Origin: Lachnospiraceae bacterium
Lineage (GTDB): Bacteria > Bacillota > Clostridia > Lachnospirales > Lachnospiraceae
Direction: 5' to 3'
NCBI GenBank assembly: GCA_017432565.1
Contig: JAFRIW010000051.1
Location: forward strand, 1 to 64,000
DNA: 64,000 bases
The notes beneath the pieces are model-generated. The model was not told the DNA's origin and made no database searches. It saw only the letters and a program-made list of their open reading frames with translations. Every line of letters starts with the position of its first letter. Position 1 is the first letter of the stretch. Shown piece by piece: positions 1 through 7,323 of this stretch. The position numbers and the translations under genes were made by a program.

Positions 1-109
1 AAAGAAGAAACAGTTTTATGGAAGTTCAATGTCAAAGATCTCATCAGAGACCCGGGGGAAGCTCGCCTTGCTGGCACACGAACAATACCTTCGATCTCTG
101 GCCGCTTAA
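1..109 (+). CDS. C-terminal fragment of an unrecognised protein, possibly a transposase
   Basis: An open frame runs from the window edge to a TAA at 107-109 and gives 35 residues ending in EQYLRSLAA. The start lies outside the window. I do not recognise the sequence. It lies just upstream of a sequence resembling an insertion-sequence terminus (252-280), so the C-terminus of a transposase is the most economical guess. The other two forward frames also stay open for some distance, so the reading frame itself is uncertain. Confidence 0.3.
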   Translation, partial: KKKQFYGSSMSKISSETRGKLALLAHEQYLRSLAA

Positions 110-280
110 GCGGCAGGAGGTGCAAGGCACCTCTTGGTAACAATTGAGCACCGCACCAGACGGCAGTCAAGGCTGCTATGGAGCAAGGCGTTGCCGGGCC
201 TTGACTGGTGGTTGGGAAGGTGCTACTGCAACTAAGTTATAACAGGATTTAACTTTTACACCACATTTAGGACTTGACCC
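1..280 (+). mobile_element. Probable right end of an insertion sequence (IS256-like terminus)
   Basis: The segment 252-280, read on the minus strand, begins GGGTCAAGTCC and continues into TGTGGTGTAAAAG. This resembles the terminal inverted repeat style of IS256-family elements (a GTCC core followed by TGTGTAAAAG). Positions 110-251 are non-coding and contain several short inverted repeats. Only one end is visible, so the matching left repeat and target duplication cannot be checked here. The family assignment is an inference from remembered terminus style. Confidence 0.33.
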
Positions 281-522
281 AGCTTGCTCATCTTCTGCAG
301 CTGAAATGTGACCATGATTCCCTCTTTTTCCCGGATTAAGTACAATTTTTCAATTTCAGCGCTCGGAATTTCCGATTTCTGCCTCCATTTTCTGTACTCA
401 AATTGCGAATTTCCCCGGATTATGGTCAATTTCCGGAATTTCCGATGAATGTGCAGTACGACGGACGAGCCAAACAGTGGTTGAAATGTACTACAGAGCC
501 ATTATATTATACCCCGGCGGAA
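281..522. repeat. Non-coding stretch with repeated CGGAATTTCCGA motif
   Basis: No gene is supported between the presumed element end and the hydrolase stop at 523. The 12-base motif CGGAATTTCCGA, itself nearly palindromic, occurs at 364-375 and 434-445. GTACAA-type words near 331 and 397 recall those in the 2.2-2.5 kb gap. The function is unknown; these may be degenerate intergenic repeats. Confidence 0.4.
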
Positions 523-1443
523 TTACCACTCCGCCAGGGCATTTTTCATCCTCCTGTCGATGTCGAGCCGCGTTTCCCGGCATTCGTTTTTGTATTCTTT
601 TCCGGCTTTGAACATGAGTGAGACCAGAAGCGACGAGCCCACCGGCAGCATCATTTTGAGCATGGATTCGGGAAAGGCAAAATGTGTCCCGTGTTCGTAA
701 ATCCAGGCCTCGGAGACGCTGTCATGCGGAAGGCGCGACAGGCGCTCCATCATTCTGCGGATGTATCTGCAGGTGTCCCACAGCACGTCGTCTTCCGCGC
801 CGATGAAAATAAGCCTGCCGTGAATGTTTTCGACTTTGATCCGCTCTTCTTCCTGAATCGGATGGCGGCGCTCGGACTCGTCAAACATCTCCCGCGCCGC
901 AGCCTTGTTGCCGCCTGATTTTGCCTCTTCCACTAATTTCTGCCAGTACTCGGGATGCCGGTAGGCGTAGGGCAGGAACGGGAGCTGCTCGCCCTGCCAC
1001 GTCACGCTGGACTCGTAGTCGCCGGGGCGCTCGGTGGCGCCGTCCAGGCCGTCGCGGTAAAAGCCCTCCATGACAAAATCCGGCGGCGAGATGGCGATGG
1101 TCAGCGAGATTTCAGGATAGTACGCGGCCGCCAGCAGCGACATCATCCCGGTGGTGGAAGCGCCGACGACACCCAGCTTCCCGCAGCCGTGGGCCTTCAT
1201 GAAGGCGATCGCTGTGCCGAAGCGCTCCAGCGGATAGCTGTGGTGCCCGTAGTCCTTCTTGTCCGCCGACATTGCCATCACATGAACGCCCTGGCGGTTC
1301 ACCCATTTTGCGCAGGTCCGGGCCATGTAATCCTCGGAACTGTCGCCGATCATGAGAATCATTCCTTTGCTGCTGCCCCTGGGGCAGGGATACCAGGCTC
1401 CGTTGAACCCGTCCGAATCAACTCGAAACACTTGCTTTTTCAT
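523..1443 (-). CDS. Alpha/beta hydrolase, BAAT/acyl-CoA thioester hydrolase C-terminal type
   Basis: This 306-residue protein has the layout of the BAAT C-terminal alpha/beta hydrolase group. The nucleophile elbow is GASTTG with Ser96, the acid is probably in GAEDD (Asp218/219), and the base is His254 in HGTHFAFP. There is no signal peptide, so it is probably a cytosolic esterase or thioesterase; the substrate cannot be inferred. The start is supported by GGAGG about ten bases upstream of ATG. It stands alone, downstream of the terminated gene at 1599-1955. Family assignment is fairly safe, precise activity is not. Confidence 0.75.
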   Translation of the reverse strand: MKKQVFRVDSDGFNGAWYPCPRGSSKGMILMIGDSSEDYMARTCAKWVNRQGVHVMAMSADKKDYGHHSYPLERFGTAIAFMKAHGCGKLGVVGASTTGMMSLLAAAYYPEISLTIAISPPDFVMEGFYRDGLDGATERPGDYESSVTWQGEQLPFLPYAYRHPEYWQKLVEEAKSGGNKAAAREMFDESERRHPIQEEERIKVENIHGRLIFIGAEDDVLWDTCRYIRRMMERLSRLPHDSVSEAWIYEHGTHFAFPESMLKMMLPVGSSLLVSLMFKAGKEYKNECRETRLDIDRRMKNALAEW

Positions 1444-1491
1444 GCTTGAATAACCTCCGTATCAATCGTTAGTATACTCTAACGCCCCGGC

Positions 1492-1519
1492 AAAAAACAG
1501 GGGCACTTCCGTGCCCCTG
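1492..1519 (-). terminator. Intrinsic terminator of the 1599-1955 gene
   Basis: On the minus strand, CAGGGGCAC, a four-base loop and GTGCCCCTG (1498-1519) are followed by six T residues (1497-1492). The 9-bp perfect stem and U-tract make a canonical terminator about 80 bases after the stop codon. Confidence 0.85.
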
Positions 1520-1544
1520 CTGAAAAATCTATTCGGCTTGATTA

Positions 1545-1600
1545 GTTCCCGGCTTGTCGAGTTCCCGGCTTGTGTTCCCGGTTTGTTGTGTTCCCGGCTT
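1545..1600. repeat. Four tandem copies of GTTCCCGGCTTG
   Basis: Copies begin at 1545, 1561, 1574 and 1590. The third has one substitution and the last is cut short, running into the stop codon of the minus-strand gene. Spacing is irregular (13 to 16 bases). The array lies between that stop and its terminator, so it is in the 3' untranslated RNA. Confidence 0.75.
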
Positions 1601-1955
1601 AGTAGGTTCTCGTCCAGGCACGTCCGTCGTAGTCAAGAAGCATGTTCGGGTTGTACATGCCGTACGCGCCGATCATCTCGCTCTCATCCGTGAAGACGAC
1701 CAGGGAGCCGTCCTCGGCGATGACGTAGTTGTAAAAGGTGCCGGTGCTCGGATCGTCGGAGAAGACGACGCACACTGTGCCGTTATCGAAGACATCGATG
1801 TTTGCGGTCACGTTCTCAACCTTGGTGGTCCAGCCGCCGATGTAGGGGTTCTTCGGAGCTGCCGCGTGAGCGGTGATAGAAAGCATCGCTGTCATAACCA
1901 GCGCCGCGATAACCATTGCCGTAAGTTTCTTTCTGATATTCATCATTGCTGTCAT
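1599..1955 (-). CDS. Small secreted protein of unknown function
   Basis: This 118-residue protein has a clear Sec signal: basic start NIRKK, a hydrophobic core TAMVIAALVMTAML and a likely cleavage after AHA near residue 32. The mature part is about 85 residues, rich in Tyr, Asp and Gly, with an alternating pattern suggesting a small beta-sheet domain (for example GTFYNYVIAEDGSLVVF). No cysteine pair, lipobox or anchor is seen, so it is probably released. AGAGG lies about eight bases upstream of ATG at 1955; an internal Met five codons in is an alternative start. I recognise no family. It is monocistronic with its own terminator. Confidence 0.6.
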   Translation of the reverse strand: MTAMMNIRKKLTAMVIAALVMTAMLSITAHAAAPKNPYIGGWTTKVENVTANIDVFDNGTVCVVFSDDPSTGTFYNYVIAEDGSLVVFTDESEMIGAYGMYNPNMLLDYDGRAWTRTY

Positions 1956-2577
1956 TTCTTTTTCCTCTTTTCTCTAAGCTGTAATGCTTTGTCCTTTGTT
2001 TTTTGTTTTTGCGCCTGCCTTGTTTGTCGGCGCTGTTTGTCTTGATCTGATAAGAGATTAACAAACGAAACATCACAGAAGTGTCACATGGAAAATCACA
2101 TGAAAATAAGGGGGCTGGGCGGGTGGTGCGGAGCTTCCGGCGAGTGGTTTGTGGGATGTTCCGAGGGCCTCCGAAAGCAGTTTGTGCAATAATTGTTCTC
2201 TCCTGCTGCTTTTCCGGAAAATGAGTACAATATCCCATGCCTGAAAAAACAGCAGATGTTCATTTGTTGTACTCTTCTCTTAATTTCCTTTTAAAAGAGT
2301 ACAAATGAGTGAGACGTTCATCTCAGCAATTTTCGTTTTGCCGGAAAAGCAAGTAAAAAAATTGAACTCATTTGCAAGCAAATGCAGAAATGAGTTCAAT
2401 CCCGATAAGCAAGTATTTTCGAAAGCAGAAATTCACATTAATTTGTTGTACCCTTTTCCCAAGATCGCCGCGGTTTGGTACAACGGGGGTGTTCGCAAGA
2501 ATTCAACAACACACGATTCAGACGAAGCTCTGTAACGTCACCCGCAGTGCCGCTATGTCACCCGCCGCACAGCCTGA
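1956..2577. repeat. 622-base intergenic region rich in inverted repeats
   Basis: No gene is supported. The part next to 1955 must hold the promoter of the secreted-protein gene. Further along are a 12-base palindrome TTTTCCGGAAAA (2210-2221), an inverted repeat TTGTACTCTT/AAGAGTACAA (2267-2276 and 2295-2304), a 13-bp perfect inverted repeat ATTGAACTCATTT/AAATGAGTTCAAT (2361-2373 and 2388-2400) overlapping a second hairpin CATTTG/CAAATG (2369-2374 and 2379-2384), and TTGTACC/GGTACAA (2446-2452 and 2477-2483). The TTGTTGTAC words at about 2264 and 2445 are direct repeats. None has a U-tract. Confidence 0.6.
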
Positions 2578-4026
2578 TTACCCGCAGCGCTCCGCGGCCC
2601 AAGCGGCGCCGCAGGCAGCTTCTTCCTCTAAATCAGGAATAATAAGCTGTGCGTCAAACATTTCTTCTATGATGCGCTGCAGAAGCGGATTCCGGCGCAG
2701 GCCATTGCCTGAGCCGACAATGATAGTGCGCTCATCTTGCTCATCTCCTGTTCCGGTTTCTGAATCAACAGGCTGGCCGCCCTGCGGGTCTGTCTCAGCC
2801 TGAATGGCGCTGTACATGTCATAGAGTTCGCGGGAAATTCCCTGCAGAACGCCTACGATGAGGCCTCCGGGTGTGAAGTTTTCTTCGCTGATGTTGAGGA
2901 TGCTTCCTCTCTCTTCCGGGTTCTCGCGCGTACCCTGAAACCGTGTATTCACGACAAGTGACGTCTCGAGTGATGTCTCAAGTGACGTCTCATACGCCTC
3001 TTCAGCCAGCCTGCGCATAATCTCGTACTGGCTTCCGACAGCGTTCGGACCTCCGGCATCAGATTGGCTTCCGCCATCGCAGCCTGCTGCCGCGGCATAT
3101 TCCCGGAAGAATTTTTCGAGAATCGCATAGGCTCTTCCGCCGCAGAGGGACGCGCCGACACACAGGAAACTGCCGTCGATCAGCGGGCGGGTTTCGATTC
3201 CCGCCGCCTCAATATAGCGCTCGGTCATCACCGAAATCTGGCCGCCGGTCCCGATGTTGATAAGCGGAACTCCTTCCCGTAGGCCAACACTGCCCAGGAA
3301 GCTTGCCTGGTTATCGCCGATCGCAGTCGTCACCGGGATGCCCCTGAAATTTCCAAGTACTTCGATCTGCCCGGTAACTTGCGGCAGAATAGCCGGATCA
3401 ATGCCGACCGCTTCCAGCGCCGCGCGGTCAAAGCAGTTGTTTCTCACATCATAGAAGCCAAGACTGGCCGCCATGCTGGTGTGCGTCAGAGGAGTTTTGC
3501 GGCCGGTCAGGAGCATGCCGATATAATCGGGGATAGTGCAGATGCAGCCATAATCCGACGGAAGCCTGTGTGTTCTCTGCAGGCACATATACGTGACCAG
3601 CCCGTAGCCGGACGCAGCCTGTATGCCTGTTGCCTCGCGGATCTGCTGCACCATTGTTTTTCCGTCCGGAAGCGGAACATTGCCCTGCTGGTCCTGCCAG
3701 GTGTAAAGCGGGCTGACCGCCTTTCCTTCGCTGTCTGTGCAGACGATTCCATGCATCTGGCCGGTCAGGCCGATGCAGCGAACATCCTGATGCTCTGAAA
3801 GCATCACATCAAGCGACTCCAGGACAATGTCAGCGATACGCTGTGGATCCTGGACGCGCTGCGCATTAACATTTGCCTGCACTGCGCTGTCATTCCCGAC
3901 CGTGCGGACGGCACAGATTTTGCCGGGGCCGGCAGACGAGGCGGGTGAGCCAGATTTTGCATTCCCGCTGTCGCGGCAGACCAGGCTGATTGTAGTGGTT
4001 CCGATATCAATTCCGATAGTTTTCAT
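2578..4026 (-). CDS. FGGY-family carbohydrate kinase, sedoheptulokinase-like
   Basis: This 482-residue protein starts with the FGGY phosphate-binding segment DIGTTT (7-12). It has LTGQMHGIV, an SPLYTWQDQQGN segment, a central AIGDNQASFLGSV and a C-terminal GSGNGLRRNPLL adenosine-site motif. This combination is characteristic of the sedoheptulokinase branch, which phosphorylates sedoheptulose at C7 for the pentose phosphate pathway; other ketoses remain possible. A low-complexity insert near residue 345-360 contains three copies of ETSL encoded by a 12-base tandem repeat (2957-2992). It lies 15 bases after the 4042-5481 gene and has no strong ribosome site, suggesting coupling to upstream translation. 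Confidence 0.75.
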   Translation of the reverse strand: MKTIGIDIGTTTISLVCRDSGNAKSGSPASSAGPGKICAVRTVGNDSAVQANVNAQRVQDPQRIADIVLESLDVMLSEHQDVRCIGLTGQMHGIVCTDSEGKAVSPLYTWQDQQGNVPLPDGKTMVQQIREATGIQAASGYGLVTYMCLQRTHRLPSDYGCICTIPDYIGMLLTGRKTPLTHTSMAASLGFYDVRNNCFDRAALEAVGIDPAILPQVTGQIEVLGNFRGIPVTTAIGDNQASFLGSVGLREGVPLINIGTGGQISVMTERYIEAAGIETRPLIDGSFLCVGASLCGGRAYAILEKFFREYAAAAGCDGGSQSDAGGPNAVGSQYEIMRRLAEEAYETSLETSLETSLVVNTRFQGTRENPEERGSILNISEENFTPGGLIVGVLQGISRELYDMYSAIQAETDPQGGQPVDSETGTGDEQDERTIIVGSGNGLRRNPLLQRIIEEMFDAQLIIPDLEEEAACGAAWAAERCG

Positions 4027-4041
4027 AGAGCATAGTAAACA

Positions 4042-5481
4042 TCACACGATTATCTCAATGGATTCAGCGCTTCCCTGGATGACGCCCGCGAGGTAGTCCT
4101 TCTTGATTTTGGTGATGAAGCGGGTGTCGCTGAAAAGGTGCAGGCAGGTGACGACCAGGCCGCCGACATCCAGATTTTGCAAAACCTCTTTCATGACCTG
4201 CGGGTTCTCGGGCGCGCCCATGACGGCGGCAGTGCTGCCGATGGCTGCCAGGTTGATGCCCGACGCGATCGCATTGGAAATGATCAGGATCTTCCGGGTC
4301 CGGACTTCGGAGAGGCGCTCGGATTTATTGAAAACGTTGAACTGCCGGACGACGTCGAGGGTGATGCCTTCGCCGCCTGCCGCCTGGTACTCCTCCGCGG
4401 CCATGGTCATTCTGTGCGCCACGGCGATGAGGAAATTGACCAGCTCCGCGATCGTGCCCTGTTTGACAGCGGCCTTCAGGTAGACGTCCGCGTGCTCGAT
4501 GTCCAGGTCCACATCGCACAGGCTGTCCACGATTTCCGTGTTGGCAAGAAGCTTCAGCAGCGTCTGGCTCACGCCGCCCTTACTATTCTTCTTTTGGCCG
4601 GAGGCGACGTGGTAGGCCTGCTTGAGCAGCGCCAGCGCGACCGTCTTCGGGGATTCTTTGAAGCGCTCCACGCAGTGCAGCAGGACCTGTTCAAAATCCG
4701 CGTCCTCCCCGACGCAGTTGTTGCGCACATGCACGGTTTTGAAGACGTCTCTGCCCGCCACGCTCATGGTATTGGTCAAAATATTGCAGGTGCCGAAGAA
4801 ATAGCCAAAATACTGATCGTGTCCGAGGGTTTTGTATTTGTGGTTGAGAATGTTCAGGTGGGCGCCGTGCTCCTCCGCCCCTTTGGTCACGTCATAGGGC
4901 GCGTAGCCCGTGATATTCGAGATATCCTCCAGCGAGGCATAGTACTCGCGGACCTCCTCGTCCTTTCCGCTTCTGTTGTCCTTCAGGAACTCGGTAATCG
5001 TCCCCGAGTGAGACGCGTGTCCGAAGCTCGCGGACTGCAGCTTCAGGCTTCCCTCCTTCGCGGCGGCCGGCGTGACGGTGACCTTCAGTTTGGGCTGAAG
5101 CACCTGCCGGATCAGCTGCAAAGCAGCGGCGATCACGATAAACCCCGCATCTGTTTTGTTCAGTTTTGTCGCCTCGGCAAAATCTGCCTCAATCTGCGTG
5201 TACTCCGCGTCAAGGCGCGTCAGTTCCTCCTCCGTCAGAAGGTCATCTGCCCGATAGGAGGTGGTGTAGCCGGCTTCGCGCGCCAGGGCAGCAAGCTCCT
5301 CATAGCTTTCGACGTCAGGAAGGACTTGTCTGTCAGGCGCCTGCGCCTGCGCCTCGTCCGGCGTCGGCGCCTGCTCCGCCCCGACAGAACTGATGCGCTC
5401 CAGGCGGCCTTCGCAGTTTCTGATCCGGTCAGCCAGAAACTGATTCACCATAATAAATTCTTTTTCGCGTGCTGAAATCAT
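4042..5481 (-). CDS. Conserved-looking 479-residue protein of unknown function
   Basis: I do not recognise a named family. The N-terminus (about 1-130) is charged and probably helical, with an Ala/Pro/Gln-rich stretch near 35-50. The middle (about 200-250) has HLNILNHKYKTLGHD followed by YFGYFFGTCNILT, whose clustered His, Asp and Asn residues could form a site. The C-terminal half contains several amphipathic or hydrophobic helices, including ILIISNAIASGINLAAIG, which might touch a membrane. The first ATG (5481) overlaps the stop of the upstream gene as ATGA; an ATG ten codons on (5451) is an alternative. The tight pairing with the coiled-coil gene suggests the two products act together. Confidence 0.6.
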   Translation of the reverse strand: MISAREKEFIMVNQFLADRIRNCEGRLERISSVGAEQAPTPDEAQAQAPDRQVLPDVESYEELAALAREAGYTTSYRADDLLTEEELTRLDAEYTQIEADFAEATKLNKTDAGFIVIAAALQLIRQVLQPKLKVTVTPAAAKEGSLKLQSASFGHASHSGTITEFLKDNRSGKDEEVREYYASLEDISNITGYAPYDVTKGAEEHGAHLNILNHKYKTLGHDQYFGYFFGTCNILTNTMSVAGRDVFKTVHVRNNCVGEDADFEQVLLHCVERFKESPKTVALALLKQAYHVASGQKKNSKGGVSQTLLKLLANTEIVDSLCDVDLDIEHADVYLKAAVKQGTIAELVNFLIAVAHRMTMAAEEYQAAGGEGITLDVVRQFNVFNKSERLSEVRTRKILIISNAIASGINLAAIGSTAAVMGAPENPQVMKEVLQNLDVGGLVVTCLHLFSDTRFITKIKKDYLAGVIQGSAESIEIIV

Positions 5482-6194
5482 TCCGCTTCACCGCCTGTCT
5501 CTTCTTCCCCGTCGACGATGACGCAGCTGTCCAGAATGGATTCCGGCGCATCCAGCGCTACGAGAAGCTCGACGAGGTGATCCATCTTTTGCTGCAGACC
5601 CAGTATGTCCGTATCCGACTGCTCGTACAGCCCGATCAGATCCGCGTTCACTTTCTCGAGGGCAGCGAGTTTCCGCTCGATCTGCTGCTGATTGCGGTAG
5701 AGCTTCAGGCAGATTTCGTTGTACTGCCGGACGCGCTTGTTCACGTCTGCGTTCAACAGGTCGTCCAGCATTTCGGGCAGATCGTCCGGGAGCGATGCGG
5801 CTTTTTCCGCGGCGGCTTTCTTGTATTCCTTTACTTTCTCCGCGCGCGCCTGCTCCTTCTCGCGGATCGAAGAGCGGCACTCGGAAATGTAAGCGAGGAT
5901 TTTCTCCCTGCTTTCCTGCGTCTGTTCTTTCGTGTCGGTGATTTCGTCCTCGTGGTTCCGCAGATACATAAGGTGCGGCAGTTTTGACGCCGCGCCGAGC
6001 AGGAGCGATTTCTTCATCTCCGGGCTGACCATCGAAGACATCTGCGCCAGATTGATCTGACCGCCGGCGGCGAGATCCTCGATGCTCCTGAGCTTTGAGA
6101 CATACGCGTTGATTTCCGCGAGCTGCTTCATTGCGGCTTCGACGCTCATGACAAGCACTTTCTTTTCTGCTTCCGTTATTACAGTTTTATCCAT
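5478..6194 (-). CDS. Coiled-coil protein of unknown function, first gene of a three-gene operon
   Basis: This 238-residue soluble protein is predominantly helical. Long charged heptad-like segments lie at about 88-130 (rich in Glu, Lys, Arg, Ala) and 150-210, separated by DDLPEML. There are no transmembrane segments, signal peptide or catalytic motif, and the C-terminus is very acidic. GGAGATG precedes ATG at 6194 with good spacing. Its last bases overlap the next gene by four (ATGA), and the sedoheptulokinase-like kinase follows. An adaptor or scaffold for the 479-residue partner is an inference. No named family is recognised. Confidence 0.6.
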   Translation of the reverse strand: MDKTVITEAEKKVLVMSVEAAMKQLAEINAYVSKLRSIEDLAAGGQINLAQMSSMVSPEMKKSLLLGAASKLPHLMYLRNHEDEITDTKEQTQESREKILAYISECRSSIREKEQARAEKVKEYKKAAAEKAASLPDDLPEMLDDLLNADVNKRVRQYNEICLKLYRNQQQIERKLAALEKVNADLIGLYEQSDTDILGLQQKMDHLVELLVALDAPESILDSCVIVDGEEETGGEAE

Positions 6195-6342
6195 TTACTT
6201 ATTCATCTCCTGTATTGATACAGCTTAATCACTATAACTTTATCAGATTTCCACTCTGTGTGGTATTATCTGAATGTGCTCAATGTTTTGTCTCACGCAC
6301 GTTCTCACGTGTGATTGCGATTCTGTCCGAGGAGATACACTG
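6195..6342. promoter_or_regulatory. Divergent promoter region between the coiled-coil operon and the PAP2 gene
   Basis: Two gene starts point away from each other across 148 bases. For the plus strand, TATTAT inside TGGTATTATC at about 6261-6270 is a plausible -10 element. GAGGAG ends about ten bases before the ATG at 6343 and decides that start over the longer upstream open frame. No operator-like dyad is obvious. Confidence 0.4.
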
Positions 6343-7323
6343 ATGGATATTCGCTATTTGCTTGCGCTGCAGGAATTTCGGAACGGGCCCGGTGCCATTC
6401 TTGCCGCTTTTTTTGCCAAAATGACGTTTCTGGGCGAGCTGACCACGGCCCTTTTCATCATGGCAGCCATCTACTGGTGCATTGACAAGGAGCTGGGCAC
6501 TTATCTTCTGATGGGCTTTTCCGGCAACCGGCTGGTGAACGGCGTTCTGAAGGTGACTGTCTGCGCCTACCGCCCGTGGATACGGGATCCGGCCATTGTC
6601 CCTCACGGCGATGCCATCACGACTGCCACCGGATATTCCTTCCCGAGCGGCCATACAATGAATGCCGCGACGGTGTTCGGCGGCGGCGCGGTGCGCAAAG
6701 ACTTCCCCGCACGGCTTCGCATCATGCTCGGGCTGATGGTGGTGCTGGTCGCATTCAGCCGGAATTTCCTCGGGGTGCATACGCCGCAGGACGTTCTCGT
6801 GGGTATGATCGCCGGAACGCTGGTCATGTACCTGACCTACCGGTTGATGACATGGCTGGGTGATCACCCGGAGAAGAGCACTCTGGTGTGTGTGATCGGA
6901 CTTGTGCTGGCGGCGGCTGTCGCGCTGTACGCGGGACTGAAGTCTTATCCTCAGGATTATGATTCAGCCGGCAAGCTGATTGTGGACGGGGCCAAAATGG
7001 CGAATGACACGTTTAAAGGCGTCGGCTGGTGCTCCGCCTTTCTCGTCGGATGGATTCTCGAGCGGCGCTTTGTCCGGTTTTCGACGGACATTCCGCTCAC
7101 CGCGAAGCTGACCCGCCTCACATACGGACTGGTCTCGTACTACGCGGTGAGCCTGATTCTGGTCCCGCTCTTAAAAGACTGGATCGGCGGACCCGTCGGT
7201 ACACTCGTCTCCTGCTTCCTTCAGATGTTCTACATCTCATTCTGCTTCCCGCTGGTGATCAAGTACCTGGAAAAACAGGTTCACCTCACTTCGATGTCCA
7301 TCTCCGTCGCCCGCTCAAGGTAG
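6343..7323 (+). CDS. PAP2-family membrane phosphatase
   Basis: This 326-residue integral membrane protein carries the full type 2 phosphatidic acid phosphatase signature: Lys70 to Arg77-Pro78 (KVTVCAYRP), PSGH at 101-104, and SRNFLGVHTPQD with catalytic His146 and Asp150. The family dephosphorylates lipid phosphates such as phosphatidate or undecaprenyl pyrophosphate. Several hydrophobic segments follow the catalytic core, giving a longer C-terminus than minimal PAP2 enzymes. Its 3' end overlaps the CARF nuclease gene on the opposite strand by 43 bases. Which lipid is used cannot be told. Confidence 0.85.
   Translation: MDIRYLLALQEFRNGPGAILAAFFAKMTFLGELTTALFIMAAIYWCIDKELGTYLLMGFSGNRLVNGVLKVTVCAYRPWIRDPAIVPHGDAITTATGYSFPSGHTMNAATVFGGGAVRKDFPARLRIMLGLMVVLVAFSRNFLGVHTPQDVLVGMIAGTLVMYLTYRLMTWLGDHPEKSTLVCVIGLVLAAAVALYAGLKSYPQDYDSAGKLIVDGAKMANDTFKGVGWCSAFLVGWILERRFVRFSTDIPLTAKLTRLTYGLVSYYAVSLILVPLLKDWIGGPVGTLVSCFLQMFYISFCFPLVIKYLEKQVHLTSMSISVARSR

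Noticed and set aside
2305..2535. 76-residue plus-strand open frame in the palindrome-rich gap
   Set aside because: It is built almost wholly from the inverted repeats at 2361-2400 and 2446-2483, has no ribosome site, and overlaps repeats shared with other non-coding DNA.
4138..5475. Long plus-strand open frame opposite the 479-residue protein
   Set aside because: It is the complement of a gene with a tight operon context. In G+C-rich DNA the antisense frame often stays open; it has no ribosome site and no family resemblance.
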